64,000 nucleotides of DNA, from positions 44,488-108,487 of the forward strand of contig JACRMM010000002.1 of assembly GCA_016214985.1 (NCBI GenBank), read 5' to 3'. The position numbers and the translations under genes are program-made. Every line of letters starts with the position of its first letter. Within the stretch, counting starts at the first letter, position 1. The stretch is from Deltaproteobacteria bacterium (lineage in GTDB: Bacteria > Desulfobacterota > Deferrisomatia > Deferrisomatales > JACRMM01). The notes below the pieces were generated by a model. That model made no database searches. It had not been told where the DNA came from and worked only from the letters and a program-made list of their open reading frames with translations. Positions 44,818 to 53,279 of the stretch are shown here, one piece after another.

Positions 44818-45648
44818 TCATGTGTCGTCACACCCGCGCAACGGTCGGTCCCCCGGTCCCACCTCGTCCGGCATGACCTCGATTCGCTCACCGCTTCGCA
44901 GAACGATCGTCGACAGGATGGAAGGAATGGTCTTGGAGGCCGCGGAACGGAGCGCATCCTCGACAGTCTGGAATCCAGCCAGTTCCCTGAGCATCATGCG
45001 CGTCGGGAGGACCATGGGGAAGTCGCCGGCATCAGACTCCGATAGCGCCTTCCGGGGCTGAACCCACCGGTGGCCGGTGAGTTCGATGCCGTCGTGGGTT
45101 GCCGCCTGCCCTAGAGGAGCGGCTGCGACGAAGAACCGGACGTCGTATCGAATCGCAGCGGCTTCCGGCGTGATCCAGTGACCGAAATAGAGGACTCTGT
45201 CCAATGCGAGCCGGAGCTGCTCCTTGTCCAGGAGCTGGTCCAGAGAAACCTGCCCTGCGTGCAACTGGCGGCGGTAGACCGCGAAGCGCGCATCCTCCGG
45301 CGTGTCTGTGCCCAGAAGGGTCCCATCGGCGTCACAGGCGAGGAGAATGCCGACCTCCTCAAACGTCTCCCGGAGGGCGGCGACCCAAGCTCCGAGGGCC
45401 CCCTCGCTGGAATCGGCATCCGGCATCCGCCCGAAGGCACCCCTCCGGTCGAGACCGGAGCACCGCAGCTCCATCGTCGGAGAACAATCCACACCCTCGA
45501 CACGGCCGCCGGGAAACACGTAGGCGCCAGGAGCAAACCGGGCGGTCCCGGTGCGCCGCACCATCAGAACTTCGATTCCGCCGCCGTCCGACGACGTGTT
45601 CCGGAGCAACATCAGTGTAGCCGCATCTCTGGGATCAACGACCGTCAC
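44818..45648 (-). CDS. Nudix hydrolase (NUDT19/CoA-diphosphatase-like)
   Basis: A 276-aa Nudix protein. It has an FPGGRVEGVD start of the Nudix box near residue 45 and a separated RETFEEVGI near residue 90. The long insertion between the two is like NUDT19-type CoA diphosphatases rather than MutT. The C-terminal half is helical. The GTG at 45648 has AAAGGGA upstream and is preferred to a TTG five codons earlier. A role in hydrolysing CoA or acyl-CoA would suit the neighbourhood but is inferred. Confidence 0.82.
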   Translation of the reverse strand: MTVVDPRDAATLMLLRNTSSDGGGIEVLMVRRTGTARFAPGAYVFPGGRVEGVDCSPTMELRCSGLDRRGAFGRMPDADSSEGALGAWVAALRETFEEVGILLACDADGTLLGTDTPEDARFAVYRRQLHAGQVSLDQLLDKEQLRLALDRVLYFGHWITPEAAAIRYDVRFFVAAAPLGQAATHDGIELTGHRWVQPRKALSESDAGDFPMVLPTRMMLRELAGFQTVEDALRSAASKTIPSILSTIVLRSGERIEVMPDEVGPGDRPLRGCDDT

Positions 45649-45663
45649 GCACGTCCCTTTCAA

Positions 45664-46007
45664 CGCGCCGGAGCATAGTTCCCCCCTGCTGGCTTCATTC
45701 GACCGGTGAGAGGAGCAATGAGACGAGACCTGGATTCAGCAGTACCCAGCGGCTAGAGCGCAGGTCAAGCGACACCATCGAAGCCATCGGTGCGACGCCC
45801 GCCTGCGGGGTCGCAGCATGGACGGCCACGTGGTGGCCGCCCCGGGAGTCGATGGTCCGCGCCGGGCTTGGGGGGGCACCCCCCGGTACAACAATGACCC
45901 CGATCAACTCCCCTCTTCAGTAGATTGGGAGGATGCCTCTTGGGGTGGAGGGATGGCCCTCTTCCGTCAGATCACAGATATGAAGTGCCGAACACGCTTG
46001 GCACCAG
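45664..46007 (-). other. 344-bp intergenic region between Nudix and second dodecin
   Basis: No gene, operator copy or -24/-12 element seen. It contains short GC-rich repeats but no convincing terminator. Confidence 0.4.
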
Positions 46008-46253
46008 CTAGTCTTCGGAGACCTCTGTACCGAGGACTTCGGCCAACTTCGCCATCGATTGGATCTTGAAGGAAACACTTAAACGAATTCGATAAAAAAT
46101 TACGTCACCAACAACCTTGAGATCCATCTGCTTCACCTCGGCGACGCGCACTTCTCCCAATTCTTTGCAGGCATCCTCCACAGCTACGGATGCGGCGTCC
46201 TCCCAAGACTTGCTGCTCGTCCCTACAATTTCAATGAACTTGTAAGTACCCAT
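46008..46253 (-). CDS. Dodecin (second copy)
   Basis: An 81-aa dodecin, near-identical in layout to the copy at 23856: TYKFIEIVGTSSKSWEDA, then RVAEVKQMDLKVVGD and SVSFKIQS. ATG 46253 follows GAGGAAA. Substitutions are mostly conservative (Lys/Arg, Glu/His swaps). No sigma-54 promoter was found for this copy, which suggests the two are used under different conditions. Confidence 0.92.
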   Translation of the reverse strand: MGTYKFIEIVGTSSKSWEDAASVAVEDACKELGEVRVAEVKQMDLKVVGDVIFYRIRLSVSFKIQSMAKLAEVLGTEVSED

Positions 46254-46700
46254 GCGCAGTTTCCTCTTCGGCAATTTGTTGTGCGGCCACCCCAAGAGGC
46301 CAGCCAACGGTTTCTTTCTTTCCACGAGTGAGGCACACCGTTACCGCGTTCCCCCCTGGAATGTTGCCCACGCACTTCCTGCTGAGATGGCGCTGCTCGA
46401 CGGAATCACGAGCCGCCGGATTTTGTCGCCGAACCCCCTTGCTGAGGTCTACTCCCGATTGCCTTCGAGTATGCCCGAACGCTCCGGCCGACGTATCGCT
46501 TGCGGAGTCTAGCACCTCACCCCCCCTTGTGGCCAGTCCCTCGATCATTCGGAATAGATACGTGCGGCCCCATGTCGTGGAGCCAGCGCTCGGATCACCG
46601 AACCTGGGGGTCCCAGCGCGCGGCCCCGCTGGCGTTGTTTTTCGCGAGCCATCAACCTCTTCACGCCTCGCCATAGCCAGGCTGTTCTCTTCTCGTTCCC
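46254..46700 (-). other. 447-bp intergenic region upstream of the second dodecin
   Basis: No convincing gene. AACGGT and ACCGTT occur about 30 bp apart near 46310-46345 but without other support. No operator copy was found. Confidence 0.35.
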
Positions 46701-47672
46701 CTACGGCTGCAGTTCCACGGCATAAGTACTGAGGGGAGGAACTTCCTTGAGCAGTCCCCGTTCCTTCAAGAACCGAGCGAAGCGAGTGTATCGAGCCGAA
46801 TCGAGTGCCGCCGGACTCAACGCGAACCGCCGAATCGTGTCTTGCCAGGCGCGCCGGTTCAGTTCGTCATCGAGGTCCTTGTGATTTCGGATGAAGAGCG
46901 CCCAACTTTCGCTCGGATGGTTCTGGAGATAGAGGGTTCCACGCTCGGCAGCGTCGACGAAGCGCCTGAGTCGCGGATCTCGAACGTTTCGGCGGTTGGC
47001 CACCAGAATCAACTCGTCGTAGGGTGGCACGCCGTTTTCCTCCGGGTAGAAGGCGCGCCCCGGGTGCCCAGCAAGCGCCATCTGATTCAGCTCGAAGTTT
47101 CGAAAGGCGCCGATGACGGCATCGACCTGCCCCGAAATCAGGGAGGGCGACAGGGAGAAGTTGACGTTCACGAGTTTCACGTCCTGCAGTTTCAGGCCAT
47201 GACGATGGAGCATCCCCCCCAAGATGGCATCTTCGAAGCCACCAACCGAGAAGCCGACCTTTCGGCCGCGCAAATCGGCGATGGACCGAACGGGGCCCGA
47301 GGCGAGCACAACAACGGAGTTGAGGGGTGTCGCCACGAGTGTCGCGACGCGGACCAGGGGAAGCCCCTGCGCCACATGGACGTGGAGCTGGGGCTGGTAG
47401 GACACAGCGAGATCTGCTTTTCCCGCGGCCACAAGTTTTGGCGGATCGTTCGGGTCGGCAGGGGCCACGAACCGGACGTCGAGACCGGCATCGGTGAAAT
47501 ACCCCTTTTCGAGCGCCACGATGAGCGGCGCGTGGTCTGGGTTTACGAACCAATCCAGCATGACCGTGAGCTTCTGCGCGGCGTTAGCCGGCCCGCTGCC
47601 CAATGCCGCGAGAAGGAGCGCGCCACTCACAGCGCGGGTCAAGCCTCGCACCACCCAAGAACGGACGTTCAT
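46701..47672 (-). CDS. ThiY-like pyrimidine-binding protein of an ABC transporter
   Basis: A 323-aa periplasmic binding protein of the NMT1/THI5 type. The signal peptide is residues 1-28, ending ANA/A. LDWFVNPDHAPLIVALEKGYF near residue 38 is the THI5/ThiY hallmark, and GRKVGFSVGGFEDAILGGML near residue 137 is typical. Family members bind thiamin pyrimidine precursors. GAGGA lies just before ATG 47672; an in-frame ATG 5 codons upstream is possible. The riboswitch in front of the operon supports a thiamin link. Confidence 0.82.
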   Translation of the reverse strand: MNVRSWVVRGLTRAVSGALLLAALGSGPANAAQKLTVMLDWFVNPDHAPLIVALEKGYFTDAGLDVRFVAPADPNDPPKLVAAGKADLAVSYQPQLHVHVAQGLPLVRVATLVATPLNSVVVLASGPVRSIADLRGRKVGFSVGGFEDAILGGMLHRHGLKLQDVKLVNVNFSLSPSLISGQVDAVIGAFRNFELNQMALAGHPGRAFYPEENGVPPYDELILVANRRNVRDPRLRRFVDAAERGTLYLQNHPSESWALFIRNHKDLDDELNRRAWQDTIRRFALSPAALDSARYTRFARFLKERGLLKEVPPLSTYAVELQP

Positions 47673-47679
47673 CGGATCC

Positions 47680-48435
47680 TCATTCATCAGCAGGTTTCGT
47701 GTCTGGTACCCAGGGGAGCATACGTCTTAAGAGCCAATCCATCGCAAAATAGAGTCCCACCGCCAAGGCAGCCAACGTTGCGAGAGCGGAAAAGACGAGG
47801 TCGACCTGCATCCGCGCGTTGGCTTGGAGCATCACGTACCCGAGCCCAGAGCTCGAGCCCACCCACTCCCCTACGACCGCTCCGATCGGTGCCACGGCTG
47901 CCGCAATGCGAAGTCCGGAAGATAGGGAAGGAAGCGCTGCCGGAATCCGGATGTGGCGCAGCATCGACCACCCCGAGGCATTCATCGTCCGAGCCAGATC
48001 GATCCAGCCAGGTTCCGTGCTCCTCAGCCCGTCGAAGAAGGACGAGGTGACGGGAAAGTAGATGATGAGCGTTGCCATCGCAACTTTGGAGGCCGTGCCG
48101 TAGCCGAACCAGAGAACCAGGAGCGGCGCCAAGGCGAATACGGGTATCGCCTGGCTGATGACGAGAACCGGCATCAGCCACCTCCGTGCGGAACCGAAGA
48201 GCGAGAGGATGAGAGCGCTGCCGGTACCAAGTCCTGCCCCCAAAGCCAGCCCCAACAGGATCTCCCCGGCAGTCTGGGCTGCGTTCTCGAGGAGCAGACC
48301 CCAGTGACGGGCCCAGGACGCTGCGACGGCCTCCGGAGGAGGAAAGATGTAGGGCGGCACCCCGGTTACCCAGACGAGACCTCGCCAAAGGGCCAAGAGC
48401 CCGCAGACGATGACCAGCACACGGAGGAGCTTCAA
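47680..48435 (-). CDS. ThiX-like ABC transporter permease
   Basis: A 251-aa integral membrane permease with about six helices. The EAA-type loop is DLARTMNASGWSMLRHIRIPAALP near residues 166-189, the site that contacts the ATPase. It belongs to the nitrate/taurine/ThiX branch. It overlaps the ATPase stop by 4 bp and lies just before the binding protein, so the three are one operon. Confidence 0.85.
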   Translation of the reverse strand: MKLLRVLVIVCGLLALWRGLVWVTGVPPYIFPPPEAVAASWARHWGLLLENAAQTAGEILLGLALGAGLGTGSALILSLFGSARRWLMPVLVISQAIPVFALAPLLVLWFGYGTASKVAMATLIIYFPVTSSFFDGLRSTEPGWIDLARTMNASGWSMLRHIRIPAALPSLSSGLRIAAAVAPIGAVVGEWVGSSSGLGYVMLQANARMQVDLVFSALATLAALAVGLYFAMDWLLRRMLPWVPDTKPADE

Positions 48436-49205
48436 GGCGCGAGCTCAGAGTCGGCCGCCGCCGAAAGCAAATCCAGCAAGTCGGCCTGAAGAGCCAGCAA
48501 CTTGGGATCGTGCAGGTTTCTGGGAGGAGAGCCGGAAGGCTCGAGCGGCTCGCTCAGGCGGGCCGGGCGCCCCGCCATCACGTACACGCGGTGCCCGAGC
48601 CTCAGGGCCTCGAGCGGGTCGTGCGTGACCAGCAACACTGTCCGATGACGTAGGAGTTCCGCGAAGAGTGCCTGGAGTCGTACCCTCGTAATGACGTCCA
48701 GAGCAGAGAACGGCTCATCCATGAGCACCAGAGGACGGTCCTCCGCCAACGTTCGAGCGAGCGCAGCCCGCTGCCGCATCCCGCCGGAGAGCGTCGAAGG
48801 CAGATCGTCCGCCTGGCTCGCGAGCCCCACTGCTTCGAGCAATGCAGCGGCGGGCCCCCCCGCCAGGTCCCGCCGCTTCCCGCCTCGAAGGCGGTCCCCA
48901 AGAGCGACGTTCTCTCTGACACTGAGCCACGGGAGCAAGAGGTCTTGCTGCGCCATGTACGCGGCCCGGTCTGCTACAGGAAGGCCGTCGTCACAAGACA
49001 CCGTGCCTTCCACGGACGCCGGCACCAACCCCGCGATCAGGCGAAGCAGAGTCGACTTTCCAACTCCGCTCGGCCCCAACAGGCACGTCCAAATGCCGCT
49101 TTGAAGGGTGAAATCGAGCTCGTCGAACAGTGCGCGCCCACCATACGTCAGTCGGGCCGCATGCACGTGAACCGACGGGGGCGAAGTTTCCGCGGGGCTC
49201 TCCAT
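48432..49205 (-). CDS. ThiZ-like ABC transporter ATPase
   Basis: A 257-aa ATPase with Walker A GPSGVGKST near residue 43, Q-loop MAQQDLLLPWL near residue 84, signature LSGGMRQRAALAR near residue 139 and Walker B VLMDEPFSALD near residue 159. It is first in the thiXYZ-like operon, about 10 nt downstream of the probable TPP riboswitch, so expression should fall when thiamin diphosphate is plentiful. Start ATG 49205 lies right behind GGTGAGAGG. Confidence 0.87.
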   Translation of the reverse strand: MESPAETSPPSVHVHAARLTYGGRALFDELDFTLQSGIWTCLLGPSGVGKSTLLRLIAGLVPASVEGTVSCDDGLPVADRAAYMAQQDLLLPWLSVRENVALGDRLRGGKRRDLAGGPAAALLEAVGLASQADDLPSTLSGGMRQRAALARTLAEDRPLVLMDEPFSALDVITRVRLQALFAELLRHRTVLLVTHDPLEALRLGHRVYVMAGRPARLSEPLEPSGSPPRNLHDPKLLALQADLLDLLSAAADSELAP

Positions 49206-49214
49206 CCTCTCACC

Positions 49215-49352
49215 GATGATCCCCGCGCCGGCTCGCTCCGGATCAGGTCTAAGGGTTCGTGCTCGAGAAGAGCGTTTTCGTCGCCCAACCTGGCCGCTGC
49301 CGTCCCAAAACAGCGAGTGGGCGACGAGCGGTCCACATTCCCCGGACCCCGG
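49215..49352 (-). promoter_or_regulatory. Probable TPP (thiamin diphosphate) riboswitch
   Basis: The 3' part is clear on the minus strand. ACCCTTAGACCTGATCCGG is followed by CCGGCGCGGGGA at 49219-49257, which match the conserved TPP-riboswitch P2/P4/P5 sequence. Upstream, GGGGTCC near 49350 can pair with the ACCC strand, and CGTCGCCCA/TGGGCGACG can form a long P3. The usual CUGAGA box after P3 is not recognisable, so the pyrimidine-binding half is divergent or differently placed. It precedes the thiXYZ-like operon, which supports the call. Confidence 0.7.
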
Positions 49353-49370
49353 CCCCGCGCGCTTGTCGAT

Positions 49371-51350
49371 TCAGTGCGACTCGTCGTGATCGGAATCGGA
49401 GAGTACCGACTTGACGTCGACACCGAGCGTCGCCAGCCTTCGGTAAAGGGTCGATCGCGATATTCCCAAGGCGTCCGCCACCAGACTGATCTTCCTATAC
49501 TTCTTCAAGGCCGAGAGAATCAACCACTTCTCGTGTTCGCGGACACTCCCGCCATAGTCAGGCCTCGGTCCCTCCGCCAAGAGGCGGGAGTCTCCCCCGA
49601 CGACCGCTCCTCGCTGAACCTCCACGGCACTCCGGATCTCCCAGGGGATGTCGTCCAATGTGATGGGATCGTCCGAGCAGATCACGGACGATTCAACCAC
49701 ATTTCGTACCTCCCGTGCATTTCCAGGCCATCCATACTCGAGGAGGATTCTCATGGCGTCTGGAGTAAATCGTTTGAGCGCGATATTCTGTTTCTGACAA
49801 AATCCCTTTTTTAGGTGCTCGATAAGCAGTTCTATATCTTCCGGTCGGTCTCTGAGCGGCAATATTTCCGCTTTTGCGACACTGAGCCGGTAGTACAAGT
49901 CAGACCGAAATGTTCCCCTCGCCACAGCTTCCAATAAAGACTTGTTCGTTGCAGCAACAATCCTGCAATTCGTTGAGAATTCCCGATCTGATCCAATTCT
50001 ACGAAACGTCCCGACTTCCAAAACCCGCAGTAAGCCAGCCTGCATGGCCAGTGGCATCTCCCCAATCTCATCCAGAAACAGAGTCCCCCCGTTGGCTGAT
50101 TCAAAGAGCCCCTTCCTCCCCCTGGAGTCTGCGCCCGTGAAGGCTCCCCGCTCATATCCAAAAAAGGTGCTCTCAAAGAGCTCCTTGCTCGTGGCTCCGC
50201 AGTTCACCGCCACGTAAGGGCCGTCCCGACGTTTGCTCTCGTTATGGATGTAGCGGGCGATCAGTTCCTTCCCCGTTCCTGTCTCACCAATCAAGAGAAC
50301 ACTCAAGTCTGTAGCGGCGACCTTCCCGATCCTCTCCATTACTCGCTTCAAGGCGTCATGCCGTGTAACGAAGCCGCCAAAATTGGCGGTCTTCTCATCA
50401 TGCGCGGAATCCAATACACCATAGAGGCGCGTAGGCGGTGCCCGTCGAACCACGGCAAGCGCTCCGATCGGATGTGCTTCGCCACTGACACATATATCAA
50501 CAACTTCCCTTGTGGAGTCATTCTGTTTGACGCCCACAAGAGAATGAAGCCAATGATCACTGGGATCCATAATGTTACTTATCTTTACGACGCGCCCCAT
50601 TCGGTCAAATACGGCAACACAATCAGAAGGAAACTGCTCGGCATACGTCTTGTAGCGGTGAAGCAACTGAATCCGCTCCAATTCGAATTGCATTCCGAGT
50701 TCCGCCGTAATGTTTCTCGCCAGGGAGTAGGATAGAGCGACCGACTCGGCGCGGTATTCCTTGTCATAGGTCGTAAAATCGACAACGCCCAAGACATCCC
50801 GGGACGTCGGATCAAAGATCGGCGCTCCGGCACAGGTCCACATGTGCCACCCGTCACAGAAGTGCTCCGACGAATACACGTGAACCGGCGCCTTCCTTGC
50901 GAGGGCAGTCCCGATCCCGTTCGTTCCTGCGTGGGATTCCTTCCAGTTGGCCCCCTCCGTTAGGTTCGACAGGCCCGCCGCCCTGAGTCGAACCGATGGA
51001 TCCCCGGCGATATGCAGAATGGTCCCTTCTTCGTCGGCGAGGATCAAGATGCCTGGGACGCCCAAGTCTCCCACTCTATCCAGCGCCTGTCGACCCTTCT
51101 CCAGCAGGAACCCCCGCTCCGAAGCAACCCGCGCATACTCCTCGGGGGGCAGCAGCACCCCCTCCCGCTTCCTCGGATCCACCCCAAGGTCCCGGCAGCG
51201 CTGCCACTCCTCAAACAGCAAGTCGGCGTAGGTGTCCCCGCCGTTGCCCTCCTCGCCTCCGCGTCCCGCCTGGAACCTCTCCCAGAGTCGTGCCGCCCTC
51301 GCTCGATCTTTCGCGAAGTCGAGATACGGGTTCTTCGGGCGCAGAGTCAC
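49371..51350 (-). CDS. Second sigma-54-dependent activator, AcoR-like (GAF-AAA+-Fis)
   Basis: A 659-aa paralogue of the regulator at 24965 with the same plan. GAF region: NLTEGANWKESHAGTNGIGT near residue 132 and HFCDGWHMWTCAGAPIFD. AAA+ domain: GETGTGKE near residue 347, GAFTGA near residue 398, GGTLFLDEIGEMP near residue 420. Fis helix-turn-helix: SLVADALGISRSTLYRRL near residue 620. The GTG start at 51350 has GAGGA nearby. It lies 55 bp downstream of the HMGL-like gene, inside a unit with its own sigma-54 promoter and operator copy 4, so self-activation is likely. Confidence 0.92.
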   Translation of the reverse strand: MTLRPKNPYLDFAKDRARAARLWERFQAGRGGEEGNGGDTYADLLFEEWQRCRDLGVDPRKREGVLLPPEEYARVASERGFLLEKGRQALDRVGDLGVPGILILADEEGTILHIAGDPSVRLRAAGLSNLTEGANWKESHAGTNGIGTALARKAPVHVYSSEHFCDGWHMWTCAGAPIFDPTSRDVLGVVDFTTYDKEYRAESVALSYSLARNITAELGMQFELERIQLLHRYKTYAEQFPSDCVAVFDRMGRVVKISNIMDPSDHWLHSLVGVKQNDSTREVVDICVSGEAHPIGALAVVRRAPPTRLYGVLDSAHDEKTANFGGFVTRHDALKRVMERIGKVAATDLSVLLIGETGTGKELIARYIHNESKRRDGPYVAVNCGATSKELFESTFFGYERGAFTGADSRGRKGLFESANGGTLFLDEIGEMPLAMQAGLLRVLEVGTFRRIGSDREFSTNCRIVAATNKSLLEAVARGTFRSDLYYRLSVAKAEILPLRDRPEDIELLIEHLKKGFCQKQNIALKRFTPDAMRILLEYGWPGNAREVRNVVESSVICSDDPITLDDIPWEIRSAVEVQRGAVVGGDSRLLAEGPRPDYGGSVREHEKWLILSALKKYRKISLVADALGISRSTLYRRLATLGVDVKSVLSDSDHDESH

Positions 51351-51405
51351 GCGCTGCCATCCTCGCGGGCTCGTGACGCCCCACAGGGCGTCGCGCGCGC
51401 CGGAG

Positions 51406-52812
51406 TTATCGGTCTCTCGCCTTGGCCTTGGCCTGGGTCGCAGCCCCCTTGCGCCCGGAGATCCCAGCGCTCCGGGAAGGACTCGCAGACGCTTCCTTGG
51501 TCGCCTTCCCTGGCGCGGCCGCGCCACGTTGGCCCCGGTCCGACGACGTGTCGCCCGCTTTTCCAGTACCGTTCGATGAGCCCTTGGCGCCGAGAAGTGC
51601 GGTCGGCCAATTCGCCTCTGCCTTCGCCAACCCCTCCTTCAGAAAATCGATGTTCGCTTCCCTTCCCTCGAATACCTGCTGAATCTGGCTCAGAGTCGCG
51701 GGCTTATACTTGCCGGGGTCGGCCCAATACATCTGCGGCGGCCCGAACGGAGGAACATAGGAGAGATCATCCGCCGAAACGTTCCATTCCACGGGATACT
51801 TGATCGGCCGTCCCGACTTGGTCGTCCACACGGGCAGGCTCTTCTCCATGATCCACTCGAATACTCTACCCAACTGGAGGAGCCTGTCCACGTCGATCCC
51901 GGTGGCGATCCCCATTTCTTCGAGCGCCACGAGGATATCTTCCGAGGAGCAGTTTCCCACCTCGAACGAGTTCGTGTAGAGGGGGCCGGTCCCAATTCCT
52001 GCGACACTGTTCACAATGAAGGCCGGCTGGCCACCCCCAGACCCAAGCGACGACTCGACCACCCTCGCACCCCCTTGAATCGCCGCAATCGTGTTTGCAA
52101 GAGAGAGCCCCCTTGACTCGTGAAAATGCGCAATCTTGTACTTCATCTCATGGTCGTGCTTGCCATAACGATCTACAAGAGAGGCCATGTATTCGTAACT
52201 TCTACGAGGGTTTGACTCCCCGGTTGTATCGCACGGCGTAAAATACCGAATGCCAAGGTCAAGTCCTCTATCAATCAGCTCATACGTGTTCTCGATTGGG
52301 ACCGGTCCCGCACAGGGAGAACCATACACACAGGCAATCGCCATGTCGACGGCGAACCCATGCTCCTTCCCGATTCGGACGAAGTCCGGAATGTCCTTGA
52401 AGTATTCGGCGCGAGTTCTTCCTGCATTTCTCCGGCAGTGCAGGTCCTCGGTGGAAATCGTGAACGCTACACTGTTCGGACCGTAGCCTTTTTGGGCGCA
52501 CTCCGCCGCTCTCTCAAAGGCCTTCCTGGTCATGCCGTAGCACTTCAGGTGTACTTTGTTCTTTCTGACAGACTCCAGTTCGCTGACCTTCTTCAGGCTC
52601 TCTTCGGCATCCAAACACTGTGGGAGCGCCTTCGGATGAGCGAAATTTGTAACTTCAAGATAATTGTATCCTGCTTTGACCAACTGATCACCGAACCAGA
52701 CCTTTGTGTCGGTCGGGATCACCTTGTGGCTATGCTGGAGGCCGTCCCGCAGGAGGAGTTCCAGAGCGACGACCTTCTCGGGCAACGCGGCAGTAAGATG
52801 CTCTCTTGTCAT
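51406..52812 (-). CDS. HMG-CoA-lyase-like DRE-TIM enzyme lacking the lid cysteine, with a disordered tail
   Basis: A 468-aa protein. The DRE-TIM signature LRDGLQHSHKVIPT is near residue 22 and the metal ligand pair is in KIAHFHESRGLSLANT near residue 226. But where HMG-CoA lyases read GGLGGCPxA, this reads GSGGGQPAFIVNS: the catalytic lid cysteine is missing. The aspartate after the HxH is also Glu. Residues 415-468 are Ala/Lys/Ser-rich and probably disordered. The fold should still cleave or form a C-C bond next to an acyl-CoA or acid. The real substrate is unknown. It is first in a sigma-54 transcription unit with the second activator. Confidence 0.83.
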   Translation of the reverse strand: MTREHLTAALPEKVVALELLLRDGLQHSHKVIPTDTKVWFGDQLVKAGYNYLEVTNFAHPKALPQCLDAEESLKKVSELESVRKNKVHLKCYGMTRKAFERAAECAQKGYGPNSVAFTISTEDLHCRRNAGRTRAEYFKDIPDFVRIGKEHGFAVDMAIACVYGSPCAGPVPIENTYELIDRGLDLGIRYFTPCDTTGESNPRRSYEYMASLVDRYGKHDHEMKYKIAHFHESRGLSLANTIAAIQGGARVVESSLGSGGGQPAFIVNSVAGIGTGPLYTNSFEVGNCSSEDILVALEEMGIATGIDVDRLLQLGRVFEWIMEKSLPVWTTKSGRPIKYPVEWNVSADDLSYVPPFGPPQMYWADPGKYKPATLSQIQQVFEGREANIDFLKEGLAKAEANWPTALLGAKGSSNGTGKAGDTSSDRGQRGAAAPGKATKEASASPSRSAGISGRKGAATQAKAKARDR

Positions 52813-53128
52813 GACTTCTCCTCGCTGCGGCTCGGCCGCACAATGAAGACACTATCTCTTGTTCCAACCATTCTGGATCCAACTCCCTGATTACCCTCGA
52901 CTGGCTGCGCCGGGCACCAGCGCCATCTCGCTAGTCATCTAAACCGGTCGCACTTTCCTCCAGCATCCGTTTCCACGAACCTCTCCCCCCGGCCGCGCCC
53001 TCCACCCCTGTCTTGCGACATCCTTTCTGCCCTCTTCGTCGACGCCCGGCGTCCGGCCGAGACTCCTCAGACGCCGCGTCTTCAAGAAGGCTCCTGGAAA
53101 CGGAGTTTGCCCCTGCACCAGCAGAGAA

Positions 53129-53144
53129 AGCAAACCTCGTGCCA
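53129..53144 (-). promoter_or_regulatory. Sigma-54 promoter for the HMGL-like/activator unit (consensus match)
   Basis: On the minus strand this reads TGGCACGAGGTTTGCT, a full match to the TGGCACG-N4-TTGCW consensus. It lies 316 bp upstream of the HMGL-like start, leaving a long leader in which I see no gene. Operator copy 4 starts 107 bp further upstream. Confidence 0.8.
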
Positions 53145-53251
53145 GTATTCACGGGCCTCGAGCCCCCGTGCCTATGCAGTAGGCCTCTCGTCCACTGCTC
53201 GCGGCTCTTGTCTGACATGCTCATGGTTGCGGCTGCCTCTCGAATCGACGC

Positions 53252-53279
53252 CAAACTCTGTTTGTGTCGATGTGGGACA
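53252..53279 (-). promoter_or_regulatory. Composite dyad operator, copy 4
   Basis: CAAAC-TCT-GTTTG at 53252-53264 overlaps a 17-bp TGTG...GACA element at 53263-53279. The second half has one arm base changed (TGTG for TGTC) but keeps GATGTGGGACA, as in copy 3. Confidence 0.72.
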
